Below are positions 53,889 to 63,539 of a stretch of DNA of 64,000 nucleotides, in pieces. The translations under genes and the position numbers were made by a program. Each line of letters opens with the position of its first letter. Position 1 is the stretch's first letter. The notes beneath the pieces were generated by a model that had not been told where the DNA came from, did no database searches, and worked only from the letters and a program-made list of their open reading frames with translations. This DNA comes from Microvirga vignae (GTDB lineage Bacteria > Pseudomonadota > Alphaproteobacteria > Rhizobiales > Beijerinckiaceae): the NCBI RefSeq assembly GCF_001017175.1, contig NZ_LCYG01000060.1:1-64000 (forward strand), given 5' to 3'.

Positions 53889-54765
53889 AACCGCTTGTCT
53901 CGGCTGCGATCACGAGCACTGTCGCATCATCATGCGTTTTCACACGCGGATAATCCCCCGACCGGAGATCGCCGCGCTCCAACGCCCGCAATTCCTCGAT
54001 CAACTCCTCTCCCCTGCCCTCGGCCAGAGCGGCGTGAAGGGAGCGATCCGTATAAGCTGAAAAGACATCCACGAGGCGCATGAAGCCGTCGGTCGCGAGC
54101 ACGATCACCTCGCCCACCTGGATCTGAGCCTCGAACCGCAGCTCACGCCCGACCCAGGGCAAGGATGGGCTCACAACCCAATAGCCGTCCGGCTGATTGA
54201 GCTTGGTGCGGTTCTCCAGGATCTGACGCCTCACCGCCTCCGGCATCTGACCCAGCTCGTGGCCTCCGGCCTCCAGAGCGGCGAGCGTCTTCCGCTCGAA
54301 GGGCTTTGCCCGCTCGTCCGTCCAGCGCACGATGCCGTGCTCTCTCGGCACGAGAGCCACCACGTCCCCAAGGAAGAAGCCCTTGACCATCAGCTTTCCG
54401 GCTTCGGCCTCGCGAGCCTGAATCAAGCCCAGGCATGCCGAAGGGGTATGATGAACATGGTGGCCGGGAAGATGGGCAGTGACAGCCTCGAACCTGCGCT
54501 GAACCTCGGATTCGAGCCGCCTCAGGCCCTCTGCCCCAAGGCAATCCTCGCTCGCCAGCCTCTCAAGGGTTTCGCCGATGACGCCCGCGAGCCATGCGGC
54601 ATCGCTGCCGCCCTTCGTCAGCTGCTCCGTCGAAAGACCCGTGGCACCATCGATGACCCAAGCCGAATGGCCGTGCAGGCCCAGCCCGTCCTCATTGATA
54701 CGGGAGCCGCTTAAGGATTGCCGGTACAACGACCGGAAAAGGGGTTTAGGGCCAGTCAGGGTCAC
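53887..54765 (-). CDS. PP2C-like protein phosphatase
   Basis: The protein has metal-binding features of the PPM/PP2C fold: SRINEDGLGLHGHSAWVIDGATG, EVIVLATDGFMRLVDVFSAY and KTHDDATVLVIAAE supply the expected aspartates. At 292 residues it is a single cytosolic domain with no membrane segment or partner kinase nearby. The start is uncertain (GTG at 54765, directly after direct repeats). The stop TAG falls in the last bases of the palindromic element, so the C-terminus may have been fixed by its insertion. Its link to the transporter downstream is unclear. Confidence 0.82.
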   Translation of the reverse strand: MTLTGPKPLFRSLYRQSLSGSRINEDGLGLHGHSAWVIDGATGLSTEQLTKGGSDAAWLAGVIGETLERLASEDCLGAEGLRRLESEVQRRFEAVTAHLPGHHVHHTPSACLGLIQAREAEAGKLMVKGFFLGDVVALVPREHGIVRWTDERAKPFERKTLAALEAGGHELGQMPEAVRRQILENRTKLNQPDGYWVVSPSLPWVGRELRFEAQIQVGEVIVLATDGFMRLVDVFSAYTDRSLHAALAEGRGEELIEELRALERGDLRSGDYPRVKTHDDATVLVIAAETSG

Positions 54766-54772
54766 CCCTAAC

Positions 54773-54808
54773 TGGTCTCATATTGGTCGTTCCGTGTCCA
54801 TACTGGTC
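54773..54808. promoter_or_regulatory. TGGTC direct repeats before the phosphatase gene
   Basis: TGGTC occurs at 54773, 54784 and 54804, that is 11 and 20 bases apart, about one and two helical turns. Flanks are partly shared (ACTGGTCT, ATTGGTCG, ACTGGTCT). The 69-base gap between pobA and the phosphatase gene holds them, so they may be an operator for that gene and perhaps the sugar operon. The regulator is unknown. Confidence 0.5.
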
Positions 54809-54834
54809 TTAAGGGCTGTTCACATCCCGTAGGG

Positions 54835-56082
<1,248 letters not shown>

Positions 56083-56138
56083 TCAGGAAGCGAACCGCAG
56101 CTTGGCTTACGGCGTTCACCTGCAAAGGAGATGGCACG

Positions 56139-56306
56139 ATGGCTGAAGGAGAGCGGAAAAATCCCGGCGATGAAGATGCACCCGGCACCCCGCAAACGGG
56201 TGAAAACATCTGTCCTACCTGCAGCGGCTCCGGCCAGTTGAACCAGAGGCCTTGTCCTGATTGCGGCGGAAGCGGCAGAGTGACAGTCATCGTCGGCGAT
56301 GCCTAA
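56139..56306 (+). CDS. Small CxxCxGxG zinc-finger protein
   Basis: A 55-residue product on the opposite strand of the aromatic cluster. AAGGAG lies eight bases before the ATG. The N-terminal half is charged (GERKNPGDEDAPGTPQTGEN); the C-terminal half has two DnaJ-type cysteine motifs, CPTCSGSG and CPDCGGSG, enough for one zinc site, then VTVIVGDA. It starts divergently from pobA and ends with a four-base overlap with the pcaB end. Function is unknown; a zinc-binding helper of folding is a guess from the motif only. Confidence 0.75.
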   Translation: MAEGERKNPGDEDAPGTPQTGENICPTCSGSGQLNQRPCPDCGGSGRVTVIVGDA

Positions 56307-57367
56307 TGCTGAGCGTTTGCTGACGACGAAAAGCTCATGCTGCTGGCGAGCGCCCGCGCCTTGTTCAAGCCCGCGGCTGTCGCCATCACCATCTGAGGCA
56401 GCACGAGCCATTCCAAGGTCCACGCGGCGCCCGACCGCTCGTTCTCATGCACGAGCGCCTGATGCAGCGTGCCGAGCAGGCCCGCATTGTAGCGCGCCAA
56501 GGTGACGAGCAGTTCGGCCTGCACCGGATTGGACTTGTGCGGCATGGCGGAAGACCCGCCGCCGGAGGCGAGGCGCACTTCGCCGACCTCGTTCTGGGCC
56601 ATCAAGGCCACATCCTGCCCGGTCTTGCCGAGGGTTCCCGACAGAAGCGAGAGAAAGGCCGCGAACTCGCCGATCCGGTCGCGTTGCGAGTGCCAGGACG
56701 GTCCATAGCCAAGACCTAAAATCTCAGCCATGGCATCGGCAACTGCATCGCCATGATCCTTCATCTCGCCGCGCGTTCCGATGGGACCGCCGAGCTGAAC
56801 CACGAGAAGGCGCGGCGCGAGATTATCGAGACTCTCGGCGTGTCGTTCCAGCGGTTGCAGCCAAGTGTCGATCTTGTCCCCAGCGGTGAAAGGCAGCGCC
56901 CGCTGCATGCGCGTATGAGCCATCAGCTTCACCGCACCATCACGCGCACGCAAGTTGCGGAGGGCCGAGACCAGTGCAGTGATACGGTTTCCGAAAATCT
57001 CGGTGATGCTTTTCAGTCGAACAACGAGCGCCGTGTCGATGATATCCTGGCTGGTCGCACCAAAATGGACGGCCTTGGCGTGGGGCTCTCCGACAGCCGC
57101 CCGGAGCTGCTTGACGAGTTCAGGAACGACAACCCCATCCTGAGCAAGTCCCTCCGCCAGTTTCGGCCAGTCAGGACGGAACGAATGGCAGACTTGCGTG
57201 ATCCTCTGCGCGGCGTCCTCATCGATCAATCCGACTTGAGCCTGAGCCCTCGCGAGTGCGGCCTCGACTTCGAGCATCGCCGAGAGTTCGGCCCCATTGG
57301 AAAAGATAGCCTCCACGGCCTCATCGCCAACGAGAGCTTGCAGAAACGGATGGGAAAACGCCTGCAT
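56303..57367 (-). CDS. pcaB: 3-Carboxy-cis,cis-muconate cycloisomerase
   Basis: PcaB lactonises the ring-cleavage product to 4-carboxymuconolactone. It belongs to the fumarase/argininosuccinase superfamily: the signature [19 protein letters not shown] and the segment [19 protein letters not shown] are clear. The 354 residues are a little short of some PcaB proteins (about 350-450). It lies 17 bases after pcaF. Confidence 0.95.
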   Translation of the reverse strand: MQAFSHPFLQALVGDEAVEAIFSNGAELSAMLEVEAALARAQAQVGLIDEDAAQRITQVCHSFRPDWPKLAEGLAQDGVVVPELVKQLRAAVGEPHAKAVHFGATSQDIIDTALVVRLKSITEIFGNRITALVSALRNLRARDGAVKLMAHTRMQRALPFTAGDKIDTWLQPLERHAESLDNLAPRLLVVQLGGPIGTRGEMKDHGDAVADAMAEILGLGYGPSWHSQRDRIGEFAAFLSLLSGTLGKTGQDVALMAQNEVGEVRLASGGGSSAMPHKSNPVQAELLVTLARYNAGLLGTLHQALVHENERSGAAWTLEWLVLPQMVMATAAGLNKARALASSMSFSSSANAQH

Positions 57368-57384
57368 GGCGGGCTCCTCGTTGA

Positions 57385-58590
57385 TCAGACAACCTCAAGG
57401 GCAATCGCGATGCCCTGCCCCACGCCGACGCACATGGTCGCGAGCGCATGCCTCTTAGCTCTGAGCTTCAGCTCCAGCGCTGCCGTGCCGGCAATGCGAG
57501 CGCCCGACATGCCGAGCGGATGGCCGAGCGCAATCGCACCGCCATTCGGATTGACGTGCTCTGCATTCTCCGGAATCCCGAGCTCGCGCAGCACCGCAAT
57601 GCCTTGGCTGGCGAAGGCTTCGTTCAGTTCCACCACATCGAAGTCCGTGGGCTTCAGCCCAAGGCGGGCGCACAGCTTGCGCGTGGCCGGCACCGGGCCG
57701 ATGCCCATGATCCGTGGCGGCACGCCTGCTGCGGCTCCGCCGACCACCCGGGCAATCGGCTCAAGGCCATATTTCCGCACGGCCTCCTCCGACGCGATGA
57801 CGAGCGCCGCCGCGCCATCGTTCACGCCGGAGGCATTGCCAGCCGTGACCGTGCCGTCCTTGCGGAACGGAGTCGGCAGCTTGGCGAGCTGTTCCAGGGT
57901 GGTATCGCCGCGCGGATGCTCGTCCTTGTCCACCACCACCGGGTCGCCCTTGCGGCGCGGGATCGTCACCGGCGCGATCTCCTGCGCGAAGCGTCCCTTC
58001 TCCTGCGCGGCGGCCGCCTTCTGCTGCGACCGCAGGGCAAAGGAATCCTGATCCGCGCGCGAGACGCGATAATCCTCGGCCACGTTCTCGCCGGTCTCCG
58101 GCATCGAGTCGACACCGTATTGTTGCTTCATCAGCGGGTTGATGAAGCGCCAGCCGATAGTGGTGTCGTAGATCTCGGCGGCGCGGGAGAAAGCCGACTC
58201 CGCCTTTGGCATGACGAAGGGGGCGCGCGACATGGATTCGACCCCGCCCGCAATCATCAGATCCGCCTCGCCGGATTTGATGGCCCGTGCGGCGGTGATC
58301 ACCGCATCCATCCCTGATCCACAGAGACGGTTGATCGTGGTTCCGGGAACGGAACCGGGCAGGCCTGCCAGCAGCAGCGCCATGCGGGCGACATTGCGGT
58401 TGTCCTCGCCCGCTTGGTTGGCGCAGCCAAAGATCACGTCATCGACGGCCTCGAAGTCGATCTTCGCGTAACGCTCCATCAGGTTCTTGAGCGGCACGGC
58501 GGCGAGATCGTCGGCACGGACGCTCGACAGAGCACCGCCGTAGCGGCCGATGGGGGTGCGCACATAAGCGCAGATATATGCTTCACGCAT
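57385..58590 (-). CDS. pcaF: 3-Oxoadipyl-CoA thiolase
   Basis: PcaF splits beta-ketoadipyl-CoA to acetyl-CoA and succinyl-CoA, the last pathway step. Thiolase residues are all present: Cys90 in [10 protein letters not shown], His357 in [10 protein letters not shown] and Cys387 in CVGVGQG. The 401 residues are standard. It is two bases after the CoA-transferase beta gene. Confidence 0.96.
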   Translation of the reverse strand: MREAYICAYVRTPIGRYGGALSSVRADDLAAVPLKNLMERYAKIDFEAVDDVIFGCANQAGEDNRNVARMALLLAGLPGSVPGTTINRLCGSGMDAVITAARAIKSGEADLMIAGGVESMSRAPFVMPKAESAFSRAAEIYDTTIGWRFINPLMKQQYGVDSMPETGENVAEDYRVSRADQDSFALRSQQKAAAAQEKGRFAQEIAPVTIPRRKGDPVVVDKDEHPRGDTTLEQLAKLPTPFRKDGTVTAGNASGVNDGAAALVIASEEAVRKYGLEPIARVVGGAAAGVPPRIMGIGPVPATRKLCARLGLKPTDFDVVELNEAFASQGIAVLRELGIPENAEHVNPNGGAIALGHPLGMSGARIAGTAALELKLRAKRHALATMCVGVGQGIAIALEVV

Positions 58591-58592
58591 GA

Positions 58593-59381
58593 CTAGCTTC
58601 CCTTCTTGCCGCCATGGGCTCGTTCGGTTCGTGCCTGGAGCTCGCGCAAGGTGGTGAGCTCGAGCTCAGTGGGCGGCGGCGTCTCTTCGAGCCGCTCGGA
58701 AAAGCGCACCTTCCAGCCGCAGGTTTCCTGCACCTGTTCCCGTGTCACGCCTGGATGCATCGACACCACGGTGAATTCCTTGGTCTCCGGATCGGGCTTC
58801 CAGAGCGCGAGATCGGTGATCAGGAGCGTCGGCCCCTTGGTGGTGATGCCGAGACGCTGGCGATGGTCGCCGCCCTCGCCGTGGCCGAAGGAGGTGTAGA
58901 AATCGATTGTCTCCACCATGCCGCGCGTGGCCTGCTTCATGGTGATGAACACTTGCCTGCAGGAGCTCGCGATCTCCGGCGCGCCGCCGCCGCCCGGCAG
59001 GCGTACCTTGGGCTTGTGATAGTCACCGATCACGGTGGTGTTGATATTGCCGAAGCGGTCGAGTTGGGCAGCACCGAGGAAGCCGATGGAGATGCGCCCA
59101 CCCTGCAGCCAGTAGCGGAACATTTCGGGCACCGAGACGGTGGTGAGCGCCGTCTCGCACAGCTCGCCGTCACCAATGGACAACGGCAGCACATTCGGCG
59201 CGGTGCCGATGGTGCCGCTTTCATAGATCAGAGTGATGTCAGGCGCATGGGTGAGACGGGCCACGTTGCAGGCCGCCGACGGAGCGCCAATGCCGACGAA
59301 GCACACATCGTCGTTGGACAGAGCGCGTGCCGCCGCAATCGTCATCATCTCATTCGGCATGAAATCGGAGATCGTCGTCAT
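58593..59381 (-). CDS. pcaJ: 3-Oxoadipate CoA-transferase, beta subunit
   Basis: With the alpha subunit it moves CoA from succinyl-CoA to 3-oxoadipate. At 263 residues it is longer than the classical PcaJ (about 213). The stretch [20 protein letters not shown] carries the glutamate expected to be catalytic in glutaconate-CoA-transferase-like enzymes, so this looks like the CatJ/GctB type. [12 protein letters not shown] and [16 protein letters not shown] also fit. The ATG at 59381 is two bases after the alpha-subunit stop; a longer open frame upstream overlaps that gene. Confidence 0.9.
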   Translation of the reverse strand: MTTISDFMPNEMMTIAAARALSNDDVCFVGIGAPSAACNVARLTHAPDITLIYESGTIGTAPNVLPLSIGDGELCETALTTVSVPEMFRYWLQGGRISIGFLGAAQLDRFGNINTTVIGDYHKPKVRLPGGGGAPEIASSCRQVFITMKQATRGMVETIDFYTSFGHGEGGDHRQRLGITTKGPTLLITDLALWKPDPETKEFTVVSMHPGVTREQVQETCGWKVRFSERLEETPPPTELELTTLRELQARTERAHGGKKGS

Positions 59382-59383
59382 GC

Positions 59384-60229
59384 TCACAGCCCTTTCACGC
59401 GCTCGGCAAAGGCTTCGGGGCCTGCCTCGAGAACATTCTTCCTCATCCATGTCGTGAAGAGATCGCGATCGGCGGACACCTTGTCCCATTCGAGATAGGC
59501 CGCATTGTCACGTTCGTAGTAACCATGGGTATAGGACGGGTGCGCTCCTCCCGGCACATGCACGACGGATGTGATCGTCCAATGAGGCAGCACGCAGAGA
59601 TTCGGATGCAGATCGTCGAAGTCGTCCACGATCTCCTCCACTGTCACCACGGCGCGCTTGGAGGCCAGCACTACCTCCTTCTGCACGCCGATGATGCCCT
59701 CGACCAGCACATCGCCGCGCCTGCTCGCCTTCTGCGCATGGATGAAAGCGACATCGGGACGATGCGCGGGCACTGCGGCGAGCTCTTCGCCGGTAAACGG
59801 ACAAGCGATGGTACGGATCTCAGGGTTCACGTCTTTGAGGCCTGCGCCGCGGTAACCGCGGAAAATCGCGCAAGGCAGCCCGGCGGCTCCCGCTTCATAG
59901 GCATTCGCCATGGCTGCGTGACTGTGTTCCACCGTCTCGATGGAACGCGGCCAGCCGTTCTCGATGGCGTCGCGCATGCGGCGCAGCAGACCGACGCCCG
60001 GGTTTCCGGCATAGGAGAAGACAACCTTCTTCACGAGGCCCATGCCGATCATCTGGTCATAGATGATGTCCGGCGTCATGCGAATCAGCGTGAGATCCTT
60101 GCGCCCCTGGCGGATCGCCTCATGGGCGGCCGCATGAGGAATGAGATGCGTGAACCCCTCGAAAGCGACGATATCCCCGTCCTTGAGGTTGTCCCTGACA
60201 GCGTCATGAAGGCTTTGAAACTTGGCCAT
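59384..60229 (-). CDS. pcaI: 3-Oxoadipate CoA-transferase, alpha subunit
   Basis: The alpha subunit of the same enzyme, 281 residues from the ATG at 60229 (a GTG at 60238 is possible). VAFEGFTHLIPHAAAHEAIR, VVFSYAGNPGVGLLRRMRDA, AIFRGYRGAGL and HAQKASRRGDVLVEGIIGVQ match the GctA/CatI side of class I CoA-transferases rather than the shorter PcaI (about 230). The assignment to 3-oxoadipate rests on its place between pcaG and pcaF. Confidence 0.9.
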   Translation of the reverse strand: MAKFQSLHDAVRDNLKDGDIVAFEGFTHLIPHAAAHEAIRQGRKDLTLIRMTPDIIYDQMIGMGLVKKVVFSYAGNPGVGLLRRMRDAIENGWPRSIETVEHSHAAMANAYEAGAAGLPCAIFRGYRGAGLKDVNPEIRTIACPFTGEELAAVPAHRPDVAFIHAQKASRRGDVLVEGIIGVQKEVVLASKRAVVTVEEIVDDFDDLHPNLCVLPHWTITSVVHVPGGAHPSYTHGYYERDNAAYLEWDKVSADRDLFTTWMRKNVLEAGPEAFAERVKGL

Positions 60230-60240
60230 GCTGCTCACAA

Positions 60241-60867
60241 TCAGATATCGAAAAACACGGTTTCCTTCTCACCCTGCAAATGGATGTCGAAGGTATAGGC
60301 AGGCACATCGTTCTCCTCGCTGCGCGAGGCAATGAGAGTCGGCACCCTCACCTTATGTTCGATGCGCGCCAGCACGGGACATTCCGCATTGGCCTTCTCC
60401 TCATCACCGAAATACATGCGGGTATGGAGGCCGATATTGATGCCGCGCGCGACGATCCAGAATGTGATGTGCGGCGCCATGAGACGACCGTCCTTGTAGG
60501 GCACGCGGCCCGGCTTGATCGTCTCGAACTTGTATTCGCCCGTCGTGCCGTCCGTCGGCTGGCGCCCCCATCCGGTGAAATGCGGGTCGGCCTTGCCGCG
60601 CTTTTCCTGCGGGCTGTTATAGAGCCCTTCCGCATCCGCCTGCCAGATCTCGATGAGCGCATCCTTCAGCGGTGTCCCGCTGCCGTCGAAGACACGACCC
60701 TTGACGACAATGCGCTCTCCTTTCGTCTCAGGTTCCACGAGAACGAGACCGAGATCCTCGTTCCACACGCCGGTGATTTCGACCCAGTTCGGCGTGGCGC
60801 CGATATGGACGTAAGGCCCCGCCGTCTGAGAGGGAGACTCCTTCAACCTGTCGAGTTTCTGAACCAT
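60241..60867 (-). CDS. pcaG: Protocatechuate 3,4-dioxygenase, alpha subunit
   Basis: PcaG is the structural partner of PcaH. The 208-residue beta-sandwich protein shows TAGPYVHIGATPNWVEI, VVKGRVFDGSGTPLKDALIE and PHITFWIVARGINIGLHTRM. It lacks the four iron ligands, as usual for the alpha subunit. Its ATG overlaps the pcaH stop by one base, favouring equal synthesis. Confidence 0.96.
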   Translation of the reverse strand: MVQKLDRLKESPSQTAGPYVHIGATPNWVEITGVWNEDLGLVLVEPETKGERIVVKGRVFDGSGTPLKDALIEIWQADAEGLYNSPQEKRGKADPHFTGWGRQPTDGTTGEYKFETIKPGRVPYKDGRLMAPHITFWIVARGINIGLHTRMYFGDEEKANAECPVLARIEHKVRVPTLIASRSEENDVPAYTFDIHLQGEKETVFFDI

Positions 60868-61592
60868 CAGTTCCCCTCCATGCGGTTTTCGAACATGGTC
60901 GAGCGACGGCCGCGCAGGACGATGTCGAACTTATAGGCCAGAGCATCCATGGGCAGCGTGCTCTCGCGGTCGAGCGCCGCGATCAGCTGTTCGACGGCCC
61001 GCCTGTCCGGAATCGTCGAGACGATGGGGCATTGCCAGATCATCGGATCGCCCTCGAAATACATCTGCGTGATGAGACGCTGCGCGAAGGCGTGGCCGAA
61101 GATCGAAAAATGGATGTGGGCTGGCCGCCAATCGTTGACGCCGTTCGGCCACGGATAGGCGCCGGGCTTGATGGTGCGAAACCAATAGCGCCCTTCCTCG
61201 TCCGTGATCGCGCGTCCGCAGCCGCCGAAATTGGGATCGAGGGGCGCAAGATAGGTTTCTTTCTTGTGGCGATAGCGCCCGCCTGCATTGGCTTGCCAGA
61301 ACTCCACCAGAGCGCCGGGCACGGGACGGGCGTTTTCGTCCAATACGCGGCCATAGACGATGATGCGCTGGCCGATCGGGTCTCCGGTCTTGGCATAGTT
61401 GCGGATCAGATCGTTATCGAGCGGGCCGGGTTTATGGTGACCGAACACCGGTCCCGTCATCTCCGAGATCGTGTTGTCGAGCGAGAGCAGCGGATATTGT
61501 GGGGAGCGTAGGATGGAGGTCTTATATTGAGGCGTGAAAGCCGGCGGGTGCCAGCTCCTGTCCCGTTGGTAGAATGATCCGTCGTCCGACAT
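60867..61592 (-). CDS. pcaH: Protocatechuate 3,4-dioxygenase, beta subunit
   Basis: The iron-bearing subunit that opens the protocatechuate ring between the two hydroxyls. Ligands are Tyr107, Tyr146, His159 and His161 ([30 protein letters not shown]), in register with known PcaH proteins. The 241 residues fit. pcaC ends 36 bases upstream, so the operon continues through this gene. Confidence 0.97.
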   Translation of the reverse strand: MSDDGSFYQRDRSWHPPAFTPQYKTSILRSPQYPLLSLDNTISEMTGPVFGHHKPGPLDNDLIRNYAKTGDPIGQRIIVYGRVLDENARPVPGALVEFWQANAGGRYRHKKETYLAPLDPNFGGCGRAITDEEGRYWFRTIKPGAYPWPNGVNDWRPAHIHFSIFGHAFAQRLITQMYFEGDPMIWQCPIVSTIPDRRAVEQLIAALDRESTLPMDALAYKFDIVLRGRRSTMFENRMEGN

Positions 61593-61628
61593 GCCTGCTC
61601 TCCCTGCAGAAGCCGTTATTGTTGTGCT

Positions 61629-62021
61629 TTAGGCCTTTTCCATTTCCTCATAAGCTCTCTTGACGATCTTGAAGGCGTGATTGGCGGCAGGAACGCCTGC
61701 ATAGACCGCCACATGCAAGAGAGCTTCGCGAATATCATCCTTGGTCGCGCCGGTGTTGCGCGTGGCGCGCACATGCATGGCGACCTCCTCGTCCTGCCCC
61801 AGCGCCGCCAGCAGCGCGATGGTGACGATGGAGCGCTCGCGCTTGGTGAAATGGGGCCGCGCCCACACCGAGCCCCAGGCGCCTTCCGTGATGAAGGTTT
61901 GAAAATCCGCGTCAAACTCGGTCATCTGAGCGCCGGCACGGTCTACATGCGCATCGCCGAGAACCTGGCGGCGGACTGCCATGCCCGCCTTGTAGCGTTC
62001 ACTGTGAGAATCGTCAGACAA
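61629..62021 (-). CDS. pcaC: 4-Carboxymuconolactone decarboxylase
   Basis: PcaC removes CO2 to give the 3-oxoadipate enol-lactone. The 130-residue helical protein contains RERSIVTIALLAALGQDEEV, HVRATRNTGATKDDIREALL and HVAVYAGVPAANHAF. Its start overlaps the pcaD stop by eight bases. In some bacteria PcaC and PcaD are fused; here they are separate. Confidence 0.96.
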   Translation of the reverse strand: MSDDSHSERYKAGMAVRRQVLGDAHVDRAGAQMTEFDADFQTFITEGAWGSVWARPHFTKRERSIVTIALLAALGQDEEVAMHVRATRNTGATKDDIREALLHVAVYAGVPAANHAFKIVKRAYEEMEKA

Positions 62022-62808
62022 GACCTGCCTCCTGAAGATGCTGTTGGATCAACCGGGTCAGAACCTCCGGCTTCTCGATACAGGGAATGTGCCCACACCC
62101 GTCGACCAGCTCGAAGCGCGCGCCGGGAATGAGGCTTGCGGTGCCCTGCACCACATCGGCTGGCGTGGAGCCATCCTGATCGCCCGCGACACAGAGGGCT
62201 GGAGCCTCGATCCTGCCTGCATCGGGCGTCAGATCGGCATCGCGGATGGCCGCGCAGGTTCCGGCATAGCCGGGGGCGGGCATGCGAACCAGCATGTTGC
62301 GCCAGCCGGCGACGTCGTCCCTGCGCGTCTCACGAAAAGCGGGCGTGAACCAGCGTTGAAGAACATTCTCGACGACGGGCTCGATGCCACCCTTTTCGAC
62401 GGCGGAGATCCGCTCGGCCCACAGCTCCGGCGTGCCGATCTTCGCCGCCGTGCAGCATAGTACCAACGCCTTCACCCTTTGAGGCGCTCGTACAGCCGCA
62501 CGTTGCGCAATCATGCCGCCGACGGAGAGGCCGACCAGGGCTGCGCCATCGATCCCGAGGTGATCGAGTAGCGCGAAGAGATCGTCCGTGTGATCATCCA
62601 TCGTATAGGGAGCAGGCGGCGCTTCCGAGAGGCCGTGTCCGCGCTTGTCATAAAGAACGACGCGGAAACGATCCGTGAAAGCAGGCGCGACTTCCTGCCA
62701 GATGCGAAAATCGCTGCCGAGCGAGTTGTTGAAAACGAGCGCTGGCCCGTCAGTCCGTCCGATGACCTGATGGTGAAGAACGATGCCGTTTGCGCGAATG
62801 AATGCCAT
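62014..62808 (-). CDS. pcaD: 3-Oxoadipate enol-lactonase
   Basis: PcaD hydrolyses the enol-lactone to 3-oxoadipate. It is an alpha/beta hydrolase: the nucleophile Ser95 in GLSVGG, oxyanion region NNSLGSDFRIW, and the histidine in CGHIPCIEKPEVL. The ATG at 62808 has a GAGG site and follows the ABC ATPase stop by eight bases; 264 residues. Confidence 0.95.
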   Translation of the reverse strand: MAFIRANGIVLHHQVIGRTDGPALVFNNSLGSDFRIWQEVAPAFTDRFRVVLYDKRGHGLSEAPPAPYTMDDHTDDLFALLDHLGIDGAALVGLSVGGMIAQRAAVRAPQRVKALVLCCTAAKIGTPELWAERISAVEKGGIEPVVENVLQRWFTPAFRETRRDDVAGWRNMLVRMPAPGYAGTCAAIRDADLTPDAGRIEAPALCVAGDQDGSTPADVVQGTASLIPGARFELVDGCGHIPCIEKPEVLTRLIQQHLQEAGLV

Positions 62809-62816
62809 GCCCCACC

Positions 62817-63539
62817 TCAATGCAGCGAGCCGACGCCGATGTAATGTTCGACCAAGCCATGATCGGCCCGCAGAGCCTCGCTCGTGCCTTGCCAGACGAT
62901 GCGGCCGCGCTCCAGGATCAGCACGGACTCGGCGAAATCGAGCGCGCTCTCGAGGCGCTGCTCCACGAGCAGGATCGTCATCTCGCCGCTGGAGGCCAGG
63001 CGCGTGAAGGCTGCCATCAGCTCCTCGCAGATCACCGGCGCCAAACCTTCGAGCGGTTCGTCGAGGAGCAGCACGGAGGGACGCCCCAGGATCGTGCGGG
63101 CCGTGGAGAGCATCTGCTGCTCGCCGCCGGACAATTGCCAGCCGAGATTGTTCCGGCGCTCGAAGAGACGCGGGAACATGTCGTAGGCCTCCTGGATGAC
63201 GCTGCGCGGGCGATCCTTGATGCCGACGATCAGGTTCTCCTCCACGGTCAGCGAGCGGAAGATGTCGCGCGTTTGCGGCACGAGACCGATACCCTGTCTG
63301 GCGCGTTCAGAGCTTTTCAAGAACGACAGATCCTTGCCACCGACCAGGATCTCCCCGCCATAGCGGCGGTTCATGCCCATGAGCGTCGAGAGCAAGGTCG
63401 TTTTGCCCATGCCATTGCGGCCGAGGATCGACAGGCGCGCACCGGGCGGCACGGAGAAAGACACGTCCTCCAGCACGATTGTCGGGCCATAGCCCGCGCT
63501 CAGGTTTTTGACGTCAAGCGACGCTGCGGGCATTGGCAT
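62817..63539 (-). CDS. Branched-chain-type ABC transporter ATPase (LivF type)
   Basis: A 240-residue ATPase of the HAAT family. Walker A GRNGMGKTTLL, signature LSGGEQQMLSTARTIL, Walker B LLLDEPLEGLAP. It begins the run into pcaD, eight bases apart, so the importer probably serves an aromatic acid such as protocatechuate or 4-hydroxybenzoate rather than leucine. That substrate is inferred only from position. Its start overlaps the livG-type stop by 26 bases. Confidence 0.9.
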   Translation of the reverse strand: MPMPAASLDVKNLSAGYGPTIVLEDVSFSVPPGARLSILGRNGMGKTTLLSTLMGMNRRYGGEILVGGKDLSFLKSSERARQGIGLVPQTRDIFRSLTVEENLIVGIKDRPRSVIQEAYDMFPRLFERRNNLGWQLSGGEQQMLSTARTILGRPSVLLLDEPLEGLAPVICEELMAAFTRLASSGEMTILLVEQRLESALDFAESVLILERGRIVWQGTSEALRADHGLVEHYIGVGSLH

